Assembly: GCA_002292365.1 (NCBI GenBank)
Contig: DBBU01000035.1
Coordinates: 1 to 45,998 of the forward strand
Source of the DNA: Flammeovirgaceae bacterium UBA976
Lineage (GTDB): Bacteria; Bacteroidota; Bacteroidia; Cytophagales; Cyclobacteriaceae
Reading direction: 5' to 3'
DNA: 45,998 bases
Within the stretch, counting starts at the first letter, position 1; each line of letters begins with the position of its first letter. Below, one piece after another: positions 8,364 to 15,954 of the stretch. The position numbers and the translations under genes are program-made. The notes under the pieces were generated by a model, which worked only from the letters and a program-made list of their open reading frames with translations, was not told the DNA's origin and made no database searches.

Positions 8364-9240
8364 ATGAAAATAAAAACAAATCTTGCTCATACCCCTATTA
8401 TTCATCCTTTTCTCAGCGTTTTTATCTTACCAAGAAGTCATCCTTTATAGTGCGCTACAAGCCAAAAGACAAGTCTTAATTCTTTTGAAAGCACGGCCAA
8501 TTACCACCTATCTACTAGACGATGTCGATTATCCTGACTCGCAAAAACTACGCATACAACAAATCAAGGCATACAGCGAGAAAATTGGATTGAAGCCAAC
8601 AAACAATTAAATGTCCCTTTATGACCAAAAAAACAAAGCCTTTTTATGGAATTTATCCGCATGCCACCCTTACAAGTTTGAAAATAAAACCTAGTGTTTC
8701 CTTTTTTTAGTAAGTTTTGAATGCAAAGGCTTTTTCGCCCTCAGCCAAGCCCAAATAGCAGAAACCTTATTTCACGAATTAATGAATAATACTTTGTTTC
8801 TAAAAAATCGATTACAATTTAATGAAAATTTGGCTTCCTTTTTCGGTAAAAAAGCAAGCATAGATTATCTCAATTTCTTTCATGACCCACATACAAAGCA
8901 AATGGCTGATTATTTATCTGACCTTGAAGATTCAGAAAAATTTAGACAACACATATTGAGAGGTAAACGAATTTTAGAAGTTTTATACCAAAGTTTTGGT
9001 GCTTCGGATGACCTCAATTTTAAAGCCGCTAAAAAAAGCAAACCCATCCGTGACATTGTAAATCATCTGGATACCATTCAGTTCACAAATATTAATTATT
9101 ATAGCATTTTCGATGAATCATTACCCAATAACACTTATTTCATGTCCTAAACCCGTTATTACGCTGAGGAGCAAGAGCTTGATTCTATATTTAACTATTA
9201 TGAGAAAGATTTAAAAAAATTTATAACCCATTTTGAATAG
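8364..9240 (+). pseudogene. decayed membrane-anchored aminopeptidase (Aminopep family, PF10023-like)
   Basis: ATG 8364 starts a short basic N-terminus (MKIKTN) that shifts frame into the hydrophobic segment LLIPLLFILFSAFL. From there a single frame can be followed to TAG 9238-9240, broken by TAA 8608-8610, TAG 8692-8694 and TAA 9148-9150. Family landmarks appear in order: ALQAKRQVLILLKARPI, YSEKIGLKPTNN, LYDQKNKAFLWNLSACHPYK, ENKT-stop-CF (family Trp-Cys-Phe, so TGG to TAG), KGFF, AETLFHEL, RLQFNENLASFFGKKASIDYL and FNYYEKDLKKFI. About 40-60 residues between KGFF and the metal site are missing, including the AYSTLGWF region. The HExxH zinc motif reads HELMN, so the second His is lost. It is therefore dead on several counts. 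Confidence 0.87.
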
Positions 9241-9270
9241 CCATTGAATATTAACAAATTGTGAATTATT

Positions 9271-9314
9271 TCATGTTAATTTAATTTTTAAATAACATGA
9301 CCCTTGTATTTTTG
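9271..9314 (+). promoter_or_regulatory. promoter of the two-component operon with an overlapping inverted repeat
   Basis: TATTTTTG at 9307-9314 matches the -7 box, 55 bases before the response-regulator ATG. Just upstream, TCATGTTA (9271-9278) and TAACATGA (9293-9300) form an 8-base inverted repeat, extended by ATTTA/TAAAT. It covers the -33 region, where a regulator would activate or repress. Autoregulation by the encoded response regulator is possible, but OmpR-type proteins usually bind direct repeats. Confidence 0.5.
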
Positions 9315-9368
9315 ATTTAGACTTGTACCTACTTATTGCACATTTAAAGACTCATTTAAATTATTCAA

Positions 9369-10055
9369 ATGAACTTAAATACGTATAAAATATTGGTCGT
9401 AGATGACGATTCTGATATTGTCGAATTACTAAAGTACAATCTGTCTTCCGAGGGCTATAAAGTCAAAAGTGCATCCAACGGTATTCGAGCCGTGTCTTTA
9501 GCTAAGGAGTTTATTCCTGATCTGACTATCTTAGACATCATGATGCCCAATATGGATGGTGTCGAAACTTGTCGCCAAATCCGTTCCATTCCTGAATTGG
9601 CAGATAAGTTTATCATCTTTCTTACCGCAAGGTCTGAAGAATACTCAGAGATCGCAGCATTCGAAATAGGAGCCGATGATTACATTACAAAACCCATCAA
9701 ACCCCGCGCGCTGATCAGTAGAATTAATGCCTTGTTCAGAAGAAAGGTCAAAAAGGACCCGGGGAGCTCTAAAATTAGTTTGGGCAATTTAGAGGTTGAC
9801 CGCGCTTCTTACACCGTCAAACTCGACAACAAAAAAATTATCTTACCAAAAAAAGAGTTTGAATTACTGTTTTTTTTAGCACAAAATCCTGATCAAGTTT
9901 TTGGTAGAGATGACTTAATAAAAAATATTTGGGGATCAGATGTATACGTTTTAGCCCGCACAGTTGACGTCCATATTAGAAAGATCAGAGAAAAAATTGG
10001 TGATGGTTTTATCACAACTATTAAAGGTGTTGGCTATAAGTCTGTTAGAGATTAA
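9369..10055 (+). CDS. OmpR/PhoB-family response regulator
   Basis: This 228-residue cytosolic transcription factor has a receiver domain (about 1-122) with the acidic pocket VVDDDSD, phosphoacceptor Asp56 in LTILDIMMPNMDG, the switch Thr in FLTAR and Lys108 in DDYITKPI. A winged-helix DNA-binding domain follows (about 130-228), ending in RTVDVHIRKIREKIGDGFI and IKGVGYKS. It precedes the histidine kinase gene by eight bases, so the two form a classic pair. Closest in architecture to PhoB/KdpE-like regulators of Bacteroidota; the stimulus is unknown. A -7 box and an inverted repeat lie upstream. Confidence 0.95.
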   Translation: MNLNTYKILVVDDDSDIVELLKYNLSSEGYKVKSASNGIRAVSLAKEFIPDLTILDIMMPNMDGVETCRQIRSIPELADKFIIFLTARSEEYSEIAAFEIGADDYITKPIKPRALISRINALFRRKVKKDPGSSKISLGNLEVDRASYTVKLDNKKIILPKKEFELLFFLAQNPDQVFGRDDLIKNIWGSDVYVLARTVDVHIRKIREKIGDGFITTIKGVGYKSVRD

Positions 10056-10063
10056 CTTACAAT

Positions 10064-11110
10064 ATGACACTCAACTCAAAGGGTCTTGCGCTTATCCTAG
10101 CATTAATTATAGCCGTTACTACCACCACTGCCCTTTATTTAACACCAAACGTTCCTGATCGGGCTATTTTTTTAACTTTTATTTTATCATTTATTTCAGG
10201 ATTCAGTATTATTCGAGTCATGGCCGAATTATTGTTTTTTAAAGAAATCAATAATATTTACAAAGCCCTAGAACATGTCCAAGATCAAAAATTGGCTTCA
10301 ATTACTCAAACAAAAAAATCTTATTTTAATCCACTCAAAAAAATAAATCAAGAAATTTCGTCCTATGCCAATCGAAAACAAAATGAAATCGATGAACTCA
10401 AGAAAATGGCAGCTTTCAGAAGAGAATTCATTGCCGATGTTTCTCATGAACTAAAAACTCCAATATTTTCAGCCCAAGGATTCGTCCATACACTCTTAGA
10501 TGGAGCGATGGACAATGAAGCTGTAAGAGAAAATTTTCTAAAAAAAGCAGCGAAGAGTCTGGATCGACTTAATATCTTGGTTCAAGACTTAATGACCATT
10601 ACTCAAATTGAAAAAGGTGAGATCAATATGCATTTTGAATCCTTTGATTTGGTTGAACTCAGTGCTGAAGTAATGGATCAGCTTGAAAAAAAGGCCCATC
10701 AAAAACAAGTGAAAATACAATTATTCAATTCAATAGATCATCCTATCTATGTCAGCGCTGATTATCGCAGAATTTACCAAGTAATCCTTAATTTACTGGC
10801 CAATGCCATCAATTATGCTGGCACTGGGGCTGAAGTAATCATCACGATCACGGCTTCATCTAAAAAAATTATTTTTGAATTAGGTGATAATGGTATAGGA
10901 ATTCCAGAAAAAGATCTCTCCCGAATTTTTGAGCGTTTTTATCGAGTAGACAAAAGTCGATCCCAAGAAACCGGCGGTTCGGGGCTGGGTTTGTCCATAG
11001 TAAAGCATATCATTGAAAGTCACCAATCTAAAATTTATGTTGAAAGTAGTAGTAAAAAAGGGACAAAATTCTGGTTTCCACTCAAAGCAAGTGGCCCACC
11101 CAAATCATAA
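10064..11110 (+). CDS. membrane sensor histidine kinase (PhoR-like)
   Basis: This inner-membrane kinase of 348 residues pairs with the preceding regulator. Two membrane helices (about residues 7-27 and 34-55) are joined by a very short loop, so there is almost no periplasmic sensor domain. A linker of about 60 residues follows, then the H-box FIADVSHELKTPIFS with His128 as phosphorylation site, the N-box NLLANAINYA, G1 DNGIGIP, the F-box FERFYRVDKSRS and G2 GGSGLGLSI. The hairpin-only sensor suggests an intramembrane signal or a partner protein. This layout is common in Bacteroidota PhoR-like kinases, and a phosphate role is only a guess. The RluA-family gene starts 23 bases downstream and is probably cotranscribed. 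Confidence 0.93.
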   Translation: MTLNSKGLALILALIIAVTTTTALYLTPNVPDRAIFLTFILSFISGFSIIRVMAELLFFKEINNIYKALEHVQDQKLASITQTKKSYFNPLKKINQEISSYANRKQNEIDELKKMAAFRREFIADVSHELKTPIFSAQGFVHTLLDGAMDNEAVRENFLKKAAKSLDRLNILVQDLMTITQIEKGEINMHFESFDLVELSAEVMDQLEKKAHQKQVKIQLFNSIDHPIYVSADYRRIYQVILNLLANAINYAGTGAEVIITITASSKKIIFELGDNGIGIPEKDLSRIFERFYRVDKSRSQETGGSGLGLSIVKHIIESHQSKIYVESSSKKGTKFWFPLKASGPPKS

Positions 11111-11133
11111 AATAAAACTGCGATCTCGACGAC

Positions 11134-11862
11134 ATGAAGAAAAAATTAAGCCCTCATTCCCCATTCAAGGAAATCATTATTTTTGAAAATAGTAATTTCA
11201 TCATTATTAATAAACCCCAGCATATTTCTACCTTAGAAGATAGAAGTTCACCAATGAATATACTTAAATGGGCCCGGACCTATTTTAATGAAGCAAAAGT
11301 CTGTCATAGATTAGATAAAACCACCTCAGGCATTTTGGTTCTTGCAAAAAATTATGTCACCTACAAGTATTTCTCCATGCTGCTTGAACAAAGATCTGTA
11401 ACCAAAATTTACCATGCCCTTGTCGAAGGTGAGCAAGATATTGACGAATTAGAACTTAATAAACCTATTTATTCCTCTGGCAATCGCTCAAAAGTTGATT
11501 TTCAAAAAGGAAAACCCTCCATGACTTTGGTATCAACCCTAGAACGATATAAAAAACACTCCCTTTTGGCTTGTATGCCCTTTACAGGCCGTATGCATCA
11601 AATAAGAGTTCATCTGGCAAATTATGGACTCCCTATCATTGGAGATCAGCATTACGGTGGAAAAAATCTTTTCCTCTCCGAAATCAAAAAAAGTTATAAA
11701 GCTTCTAAAAATGAAGAGGAACAACCATTAATTGACAGACTAGCTCTGCACGCTGCGGGTATTCAATTTGAGGATAGAGATGGGAAAATAATGAAACTAA
11801 CGGCGCCTTATCCCAAAGATTTACAAGCTGCAATTCGACAACTTGAAAAAAACAAGCGTTAA
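11134..11862 (+). CDS. RluA-family RNA pseudouridine synthase
   Basis: The 242-residue cytosolic enzyme isomerises uridine in rRNA or tRNA. It has the catalytic signature VCHRLDKTTSGILVLAKN, whose Asp is the nucleophile, plus FTGRMHQIRVHLANYGLPIIGDQHYGG and the C-terminal LHAAGIQF typical of RluA/RluC/RluD. There is no N-terminal S4 domain: the protein starts almost directly with FENSNFIIINKPQHI, closest to short RluA-type enzymes. The exact target base cannot be inferred. It follows the two-component genes by 23 bases and is likely in the same transcript. Confidence 0.9.
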   Translation: MKKKLSPHSPFKEIIIFENSNFIIINKPQHISTLEDRSSPMNILKWARTYFNEAKVCHRLDKTTSGILVLAKNYVTYKYFSMLLEQRSVTKIYHALVEGEQDIDELELNKPIYSSGNRSKVDFQKGKPSMTLVSTLERYKKHSLLACMPFTGRMHQIRVHLANYGLPIIGDQHYGGKNLFLSEIKKSYKASKNEEEQPLIDRLALHAAGIQFEDRDGKIMKLTAPYPKDLQAAIRQLEKNKR

Positions 11863-11877
11863 TAAAAGTAGGTATCT

Positions 11878-11932
11878 TGTTTTTCCAAAATATAAAATCT
11901 ATTTTTGTGTCCCTTTTTAAGGTTGAAAAAGG
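11878..11932 (+). promoter_or_regulatory. promoter and leader hairpin of the rplM operon
   Basis: TTG at 11878-11880, 19 bases, then TATTTTTG at 11900-11907 is a good Bacteroidota promoter. Directly downstream CCTTTTT (11912-11918) can pair with AAAAAGG (11926-11932) around a seven-base loop in the roughly 50-base leader before the GTG start. Ribosomal protein operons are often autoregulated through leader structures, so this is a candidate, not a recognised class. Confidence 0.6.
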
Positions 11933-11963
11933 AGCAACAGTATAAAAAACAAGGACTCATAAA

Positions 11964-12407
11964 GTGGAAACATTAAGTTATAAGACCATTGCATCAAACA
12001 AATCAACAGTCCAAAAGAACTGGGTGATCATCGATGCAAGTCATAAAGTATTAGGGAGATTAGCCAGCGAAGTAAGTAAAATTATTAGGGGCACACACAA
12101 ACCTTCATTTTCTGCGCATGTCGATTGTGGAGATAATGTTATTGTTATAAACGCAGACAAGATCCGACTCACCGGCAAAAAATGGACGGATAAATTATAC
12201 ATCCATCATACAGGATATCCAGGGGGTCAACGAAAGCATACTTCCAAAGAGCTCTATAAAAAATCGTCAACCCTTTTGATAGAAAGCGCAGTACGTGGTA
12301 TGCTTCCAAGAAATCGATTAGGAAGGCAACTATTTAAAAATCTTTACGCATATGTGGGCACTGAACACCCACATGAGGCTCAAAAACCAAAAGAAGTCAA
12401 AATATAA
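11964..12407 (+). CDS. rplM: 50S ribosomal protein L13
   Basis: L13 is an early-assembly protein of the large subunit bound to 23S rRNA. The 147-residue product shows VIDASHKVLGRLASEVSKII, then NADKIRLTGKKW, YIHHTGYPGG and GMLPRNRLGRQL, the family core. It uses GTG as start codon; the nearest ATG candidates would cut the conserved N-terminus. It is the first gene of rplM-rpsI-rpsB, with gaps of 5 and 15 bases, the usual Bacteroidota arrangement. A promoter and short leader hairpin precede it. Confidence 0.97.
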   Translation: METLSYKTIASNKSTVQKNWVIIDASHKVLGRLASEVSKIIRGTHKPSFSAHVDCGDNVIVINADKIRLTGKKWTDKLYIHHTGYPGGQRKHTSKELYKKSSTLLIESAVRGMLPRNRLGRQLFKNLYAYVGTEHPHEAQKPKEVKI

Positions 12408-12412
12408 TTTAA

Positions 12413-12799
12413 ATGGAAGTAATTAAAACAATTGGTAGACGAAAAACTGCCGTAGCTCGTGCCTACTTATCGAGTGGGAAAGGAGAAATCAAAGTCAACA
12501 ATCGTGATTTTAAGGAATATTTCCCGTCAGAAGTACTTCAAATCATTGTTAAGCAGCCTTTGATGACTACAGAACAAAACGATAATTTTAATATCAGCAT
12601 CAATGTTTTTGGTGGTGGACTTTCAGGTCAGGCTGAAGCTATTAGGCTCAGTATCGCTCGTGCTTTGGTTGAGTTAGATCAAGAAAGCAGACCTGCCTTA
12701 AAAGCAGAAGGATTTCTCACAAGAGACTCAAGAATGGTTGAACGTAAGAAATATGGACGTAGAAAGGCAAGAAGAGCATTTCAGTTTAGTAAACGATAA
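12413..12799 (+). CDS. rpsI: 30S ribosomal protein S9
   Basis: S9 sits on the head of the small subunit; its C-terminal tail contacts P-site tRNA. The 128-residue product starts GRRKTAVARAYLSSGKGEI and ends KKYGRRKARRAFQFSKR, the conserved basic tail with the terminal Lys-Arg. FNISINVFGGGLSGQAEAIRLSIARAL spans the core. It lies 5 bases after rplM and 15 before rpsB. Confidence 0.97.
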   Translation: MEVIKTIGRRKTAVARAYLSSGKGEIKVNNRDFKEYFPSEVLQIIVKQPLMTTEQNDNFNISINVFGGGLSGQAEAIRLSIARALVELDQESRPALKAEGFLTRDSRMVERKKYGRRKARRAFQFSKR

Positions 12800-12814
12800 G
12801 TTTATAATTAAAAA

Positions 12815-13582
12815 ATGGCAAAAATTACTACAAAAGAATTGTTGGATGCTGGCGTCCACTTTGGACACCTTACTCGTAAATGGGATCCTCAGATGGCTCC
12901 CTTCATTTTTATGGAAAAGAACGGCATTCACATCATTGACCTTAACAAGTCACTTAAGCACCTTGAAGAGGCTGCTGCTGCACTACAAGGCGTCGTGCGG
13001 TCTGGACGCAAGGTAATGTTCGTAGCTACTAAAAAGCAAGCGAAAGAAGTCGTAGAAGAACAGGCTAAAAAATTAAAAATGCCCTACGTGACGGAAAGGT
13101 GGCTCGGAGGTATGCTAACCAACTTCACTACGATCAGAAAGTCATTGAAAAAAATGACCTCAATAGATAAGTTGCTCAAAGAGGATGCGTATAACAATCT
13201 TGCTAAGCGTGAAAAACTGATGCTTTCTAGGGAGCGAGCTAAATTAGAACGTGTACTTGGTGGTATCGCTGATCTCAACAGATTGCCGGCTGCCCTTTTT
13301 GTAGTAGATATCAAACGTGAGCACATTGCCATTGCAGAAGCACAGAAACTAAATATTCCAGTATTCGCAATGGTGGATACCAACTCCAATCCAAATGAAG
13401 TTGATTATCCTATTCCTGCAAATGATGATGCTTTCAAATCTATTTCCTTAATCACCAATTACCTGAGCGATGCGATGGAAGCGGGTCTGGGTGAAAGAAA
13501 AAAGGAAAGAGAAGATTCGAAAATTGCTGAAGAAGCAAAAAGACAAAAAGCCGAAGAGGTTGTTGTAGAAAAGAAAGATTAA
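12815..13582 (+). CDS. rpsB: 30S ribosomal protein S2
   Basis: This 255-residue small-subunit protein has LLDAGVHFGHLTRKWDP, FVATKKQAKEVVEEQA, YVTERWLGGMLTNF and the FAMVDTNSNPNEVDYPIPANDDA motif of the family. The last 30 residues are a charged Lys/Glu tail, common in Bacteroidota S2. It is the last gene before a strong hairpin at 13627-13661, beyond which tsf begins, so rpsB and tsf may be partly uncoupled here although they are often cotranscribed. Confidence 0.97.
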   Translation: MAKITTKELLDAGVHFGHLTRKWDPQMAPFIFMEKNGIHIIDLNKSLKHLEEAAAALQGVVRSGRKVMFVATKKQAKEVVEEQAKKLKMPYVTERWLGGMLTNFTTIRKSLKKMTSIDKLLKEDAYNNLAKREKLMLSRERAKLERVLGGIADLNRLPAALFVVDIKREHIAIAEAQKLNIPVFAMVDTNSNPNEVDYPIPANDDAFKSISLITNYLSDAMEAGLGERKKEREDSKIAEEAKRQKAEEVVVEKKD

Positions 13583-13626
13583 TCACTCAAATTCTTACAA
13601 CTTTTACAAGAATTTAATCAAATATT

Positions 13627-13665
13627 AAAATTGAACATCAACACAAATGATGTTCAATTTTTGTT
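13627..13665 (+). terminator. hairpin between rpsB and tsf
   Basis: AAAATTGAACATCA (13627-13640) and TGATGTTCAATTTT (13648-13661) form a perfect 14-base stem with a seven-base loop, followed by a T-rich stretch. It looks like an intrinsic terminator or attenuator. No good promoter match was found between it and tsf, so partial read-through is likely. Confidence 0.7.
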
Positions 13666-13701
13666 TAAAAGAATTTATAATTAGCATAAATAATAAGTAT
13701 G

Positions 13702-14532
13702 ATGGCAATTAGCGCTCAAGAAGTAAATAAGCTTAGGCAAATGACCGGTTCGGGTATGATGGACTGTAAAAAAGCATTGGTAGAAGCCGATGGTGATTTT
13801 GACAAAGCAATTGAATTTTTAAGAAAAAAAGGTCAAAAAGTCTCTGCCTCAAGAGCAGATCGAAAAACATCCGAAGGTATTATTTTCACTAAGATCAGTG
13901 AAGATGGGTCCAAAGGAGTTTTAGTTGCTTTTACCTGTGAAACTGATTTTGTTGCTAAGAATGATGCATTTATCGCTTTAGGGGAAGAGATTTTAGCTTG
14001 CGCATTTGACCACGGACCGGCAGACATAGATGCCTTGAAAGCTCATAAGATAGGTGAACTCACCCTTGGTGAAAAAATAATTGAAAATACGGGTAAAATT
14101 GGAGAGAAGCTAGAAATTAGCTCTTACGAAATATTGAAGTCCGAGGGTGTGGTCTCCTACGTCCATTCAAACAAAAAGCTGGGAGTATTGGTAGGCCTAG
14201 GTCTTACCAATGGAGTGGCTATTGAAGATGCGGGTCGAGATGTCGCTATGCAAATCGCAGCTATGAATCCAGTAGCCGTAAATAAAAATGGCGTCGATCC
14301 TTCAATTATAGAAAAGGAAATTGAGATAGGGAAAGATCAAGCAAGACAAGAGGGAAAGCCAGAAGCTATCATTGAAAAAATTGCGATGGGAAAACTAAAT
14401 AAATTCTTTAGTGAAAACACACTCATGGGACAAAGATTTGTGAAGGATAATTCTATGACCATCGCTCAATACTTAGATACTATTTCTAAGGGTATGACCG
14501 TAACTGAATTCAAAAGAATCACCATAGGATAA
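13702..14532 (+). CDS. tsf: translation elongation factor Ts
   Basis: EF-Ts is the guanine-nucleotide exchange factor that recycles EF-Tu. The 276-residue product has the N-terminal UBA-like domain with VNKLRQMTGSGMMDCKKAL, the TDFVAKND motif of the core domain and a full dimerisation region to the C-terminus (TVTEFKRITIG). Two ATGs are adjacent (13699 and 13702); I use the second because homologues begin MAI. It lies downstream of rpsB beyond a hairpin. Its stop codon is inside another palindrome (14524-14547). Confidence 0.97.
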   Translation: MAISAQEVNKLRQMTGSGMMDCKKALVEADGDFDKAIEFLRKKGQKVSASRADRKTSEGIIFTKISEDGSKGVLVAFTCETDFVAKNDAFIALGEEILACAFDHGPADIDALKAHKIGELTLGEKIIENTGKIGEKLEISSYEILKSEGVVSYVHSNKKLGVLVGLGLTNGVAIEDAGRDVAMQIAAMNPVAVNKNGVDPSIIEKEIEIGKDQARQEGKPEAIIEKIAMGKLNKFFSENTLMGQRFVKDNSMTIAQYLDTISKGMTVTEFKRITIG

Positions 14533-14547
14533 ATCTTCTTATCCTAT
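14524..14547 (+). repeat. palindrome overlapping the tsf stop codon
   Basis: ATAGGATAA (14524-14532) and TTATCCTAT (14539-14547) pair perfectly over nine bases around a six-base loop; the left arm includes the tsf stop codon. It may protect or help end the transcript together with the terminator just downstream. Confidence 0.55.
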
Positions 14548-14550
14548 CTA

Positions 14551-14587
14551 AAAAAAAGGTCACTGCTTGATTGGGTGACTTTTTTTG
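14551..14587 (+). terminator. terminator after tsf
   Basis: A run of A precedes GGTCAC (14558-14563); GTGACTTTTTTT follows from 14575. The stem with flanking A and T tracts gives an intrinsic terminator that can work in both directions, serving tsf and the minus-strand pseudogene. Confidence 0.75.
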
Positions 14588-14711
14588 TGTAGCAGTCGTC
14601 GAATTAAATTGTCCCAATACTAAAGCGCCCCTCTCACGGCTTCCAATGATTGAAATATGGCCTATAAATGCATCTTTGTCCAACTGCGGTTGTGCTCCTC
14701 AGTCTATCATA

Positions 14712-15592
14712 TCAATTTCTTCCATGATTTCCATCTCTTATGAACAAAGAATCTATTGGGCTTTTTATAATCTTATTGTCCTCCAGAATCAATTCATTTA
14801 ATATAGGTTGACCATCATCTACCCAGCAGGTAAACCAAAAATCGGCAATTAATTTAATTGATGCTCGAATTTTTCGTTCTACCATATCTTGTAACCGTTG
14901 ATGGCAGGCCTCAGAAAATTCATATAAATAAACTTTAACCATCTGGGTCCCCTTACCACAAAACTGTATTTCTTAGTTGGAGAAAATTCTTGACTAATTT
15001 GAGCTTCGAAAATCAATACCGAATCTAGGGCCAAATGTGCATTGACTACAGCATTCCAAGCGGCAGAATTGACATTCTCGATATATTCTGCCTTTCCGAC
15101 AAACAAGTCATATTGCTGGTCGCGTGCAATGGCACATGCGCATCTCCAACATAATGACCTAAATCCGCCGAGATTTTTTTAAATTTGGTCAGCATCCTGA
15201 TTTAAAAACACCTGTGATAAATAATATTTTACCTGAACCAAATGCCAAGGTACGATCCCGTGCTCTGTTAAAATACTGTCCCCATACTGCCCAATCGCTT
15301 CTTGCCATTTTTTAGGTAGTTGAGCTAAGGGATCACTTCCGTATGCATCTAAATCAATAAAATACCTGGGGCCTTCATTTTCATTTATATATCGCCGCTT
15401 ATCTGGATTCACTGATCTTTCAGTAACCGTCCGCATATGAGGTTTATAAAATTCAATCATTTTAGGTGATAGCGAAAAAATAGCAATCTCATTTATTTTT
15501 TTATGTACATGAAATCCCCATTCAGCCTTCCTTTTGGGCTCAAAATGTTTTGGAAAAAATATTAAGAGTAAAGGATATAATAAAAAATGCAT
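14712..15592 (-). pseudogene. decayed zinc-dependent phospholipase C / S1-P1 nuclease-like protein
   Basis: The intact N-terminal half (15592-15179) encodes a hydrophobic start, then KAEWGFHVHKKINEIAIFSL, VNPDKRRY, YFIDLDAYG and HGIVPWHLV, the pattern of Bacteroidota Zn-dependent PLC family proteins, with metal-ligand His/Asp. A one-base loss in a T/A run ends this frame. In the next frame the zinc signature DLGHYVGDAHVPLHATSN is fully preserved. About 20-30 residues are then missing, and the frame shifts to LFVGKAEYIENVNSAAWNAVVNAH. A further shift near 14940 leads to RLQDMVERKIRASIKLIADF, then WFTCWVDDGQP. Coding-like residues (DKDAFIGHISIIGSRERGAL) continue in a third frame to about 14600. 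Several shifts and a deletion make a functional product impossible. Confidence 0.85.
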
Positions 15593-15641
15593 AGCAGTAA
15601 ATATAGCTTCTCAGAATAAATACTTATAAATCGATTTCGCT

Positions 15642-15671
15642 TTTGTTTTTTCAATAAAAAGCCTAAATTTG
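15642..15671 (+). promoter_or_regulatory. promoter of rpsT
   Basis: TTTG at 15642-15645, 18 bases, then TAAATTTG at 15664-15671 is a full Bacteroidota promoter match. The expected start is near 15678, giving a leader of roughly 23 bases before the ATG. Confidence 0.75.
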
Positions 15672-15700
15672 CAATCGTTCAACAGAACAAGGTAATAGAA

Positions 15701-15952
15701 ATGGCAAATCACAAGTCGGCAAAAAAGAGAATAAAATCAAGCGAAGTCAAAAGACTAAGAAATCGCTATCAACATAAAACAACACGAACTTATCTAAAAA
15801 AGCTTCGTCAATCAACGGACAAAGTTGAGGCTGAAAAATTATTAAAAGAAGTGATCAGAATGCTAGATAAGTTATCAAAAAGAAACATTATACACAAGAA
15901 AAAAGCAGCCAATTTAAAATCAAGTTTGACCAAGCAAGTCGCTACTCTTTAA
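15701..15952 (+). CDS. rpsT: 30S ribosomal protein S20
   Basis: S20 is a small, all-helical primary binder of 16S rRNA. The 83-residue product has the usual start MANHKSAKKRIKSSEVKRLR, a Lys/Arg-rich middle and LSKRNIIHKKKAANLKSSL near the end. It has its own strong promoter and sits between two pseudogenes, an intact essential gene in a decaying neighbourhood. The radC remnant begins immediately after it. Confidence 0.97.
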   Translation: MANHKSAKKRIKSSEVKRLRNRYQHKTTRTYLKKLRQSTDKVEAEKLLKEVIRMLDKLSKRNIIHKKKAANLKSSLTKQVATL

Positions 15953-15954
15953 AA

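Noticed and set aside
12738..13016. 92-codon frame overlapping rpsI and rpsB
   Set aside because: It overlaps two essential conserved genes in another frame and has no family resemblance.
14571..14801. 76-codon plus-strand frame after tsf
   Set aside because: It begins within the terminator and is antisense to the C-terminal remnant of the phospholipase C-like pseudogene.
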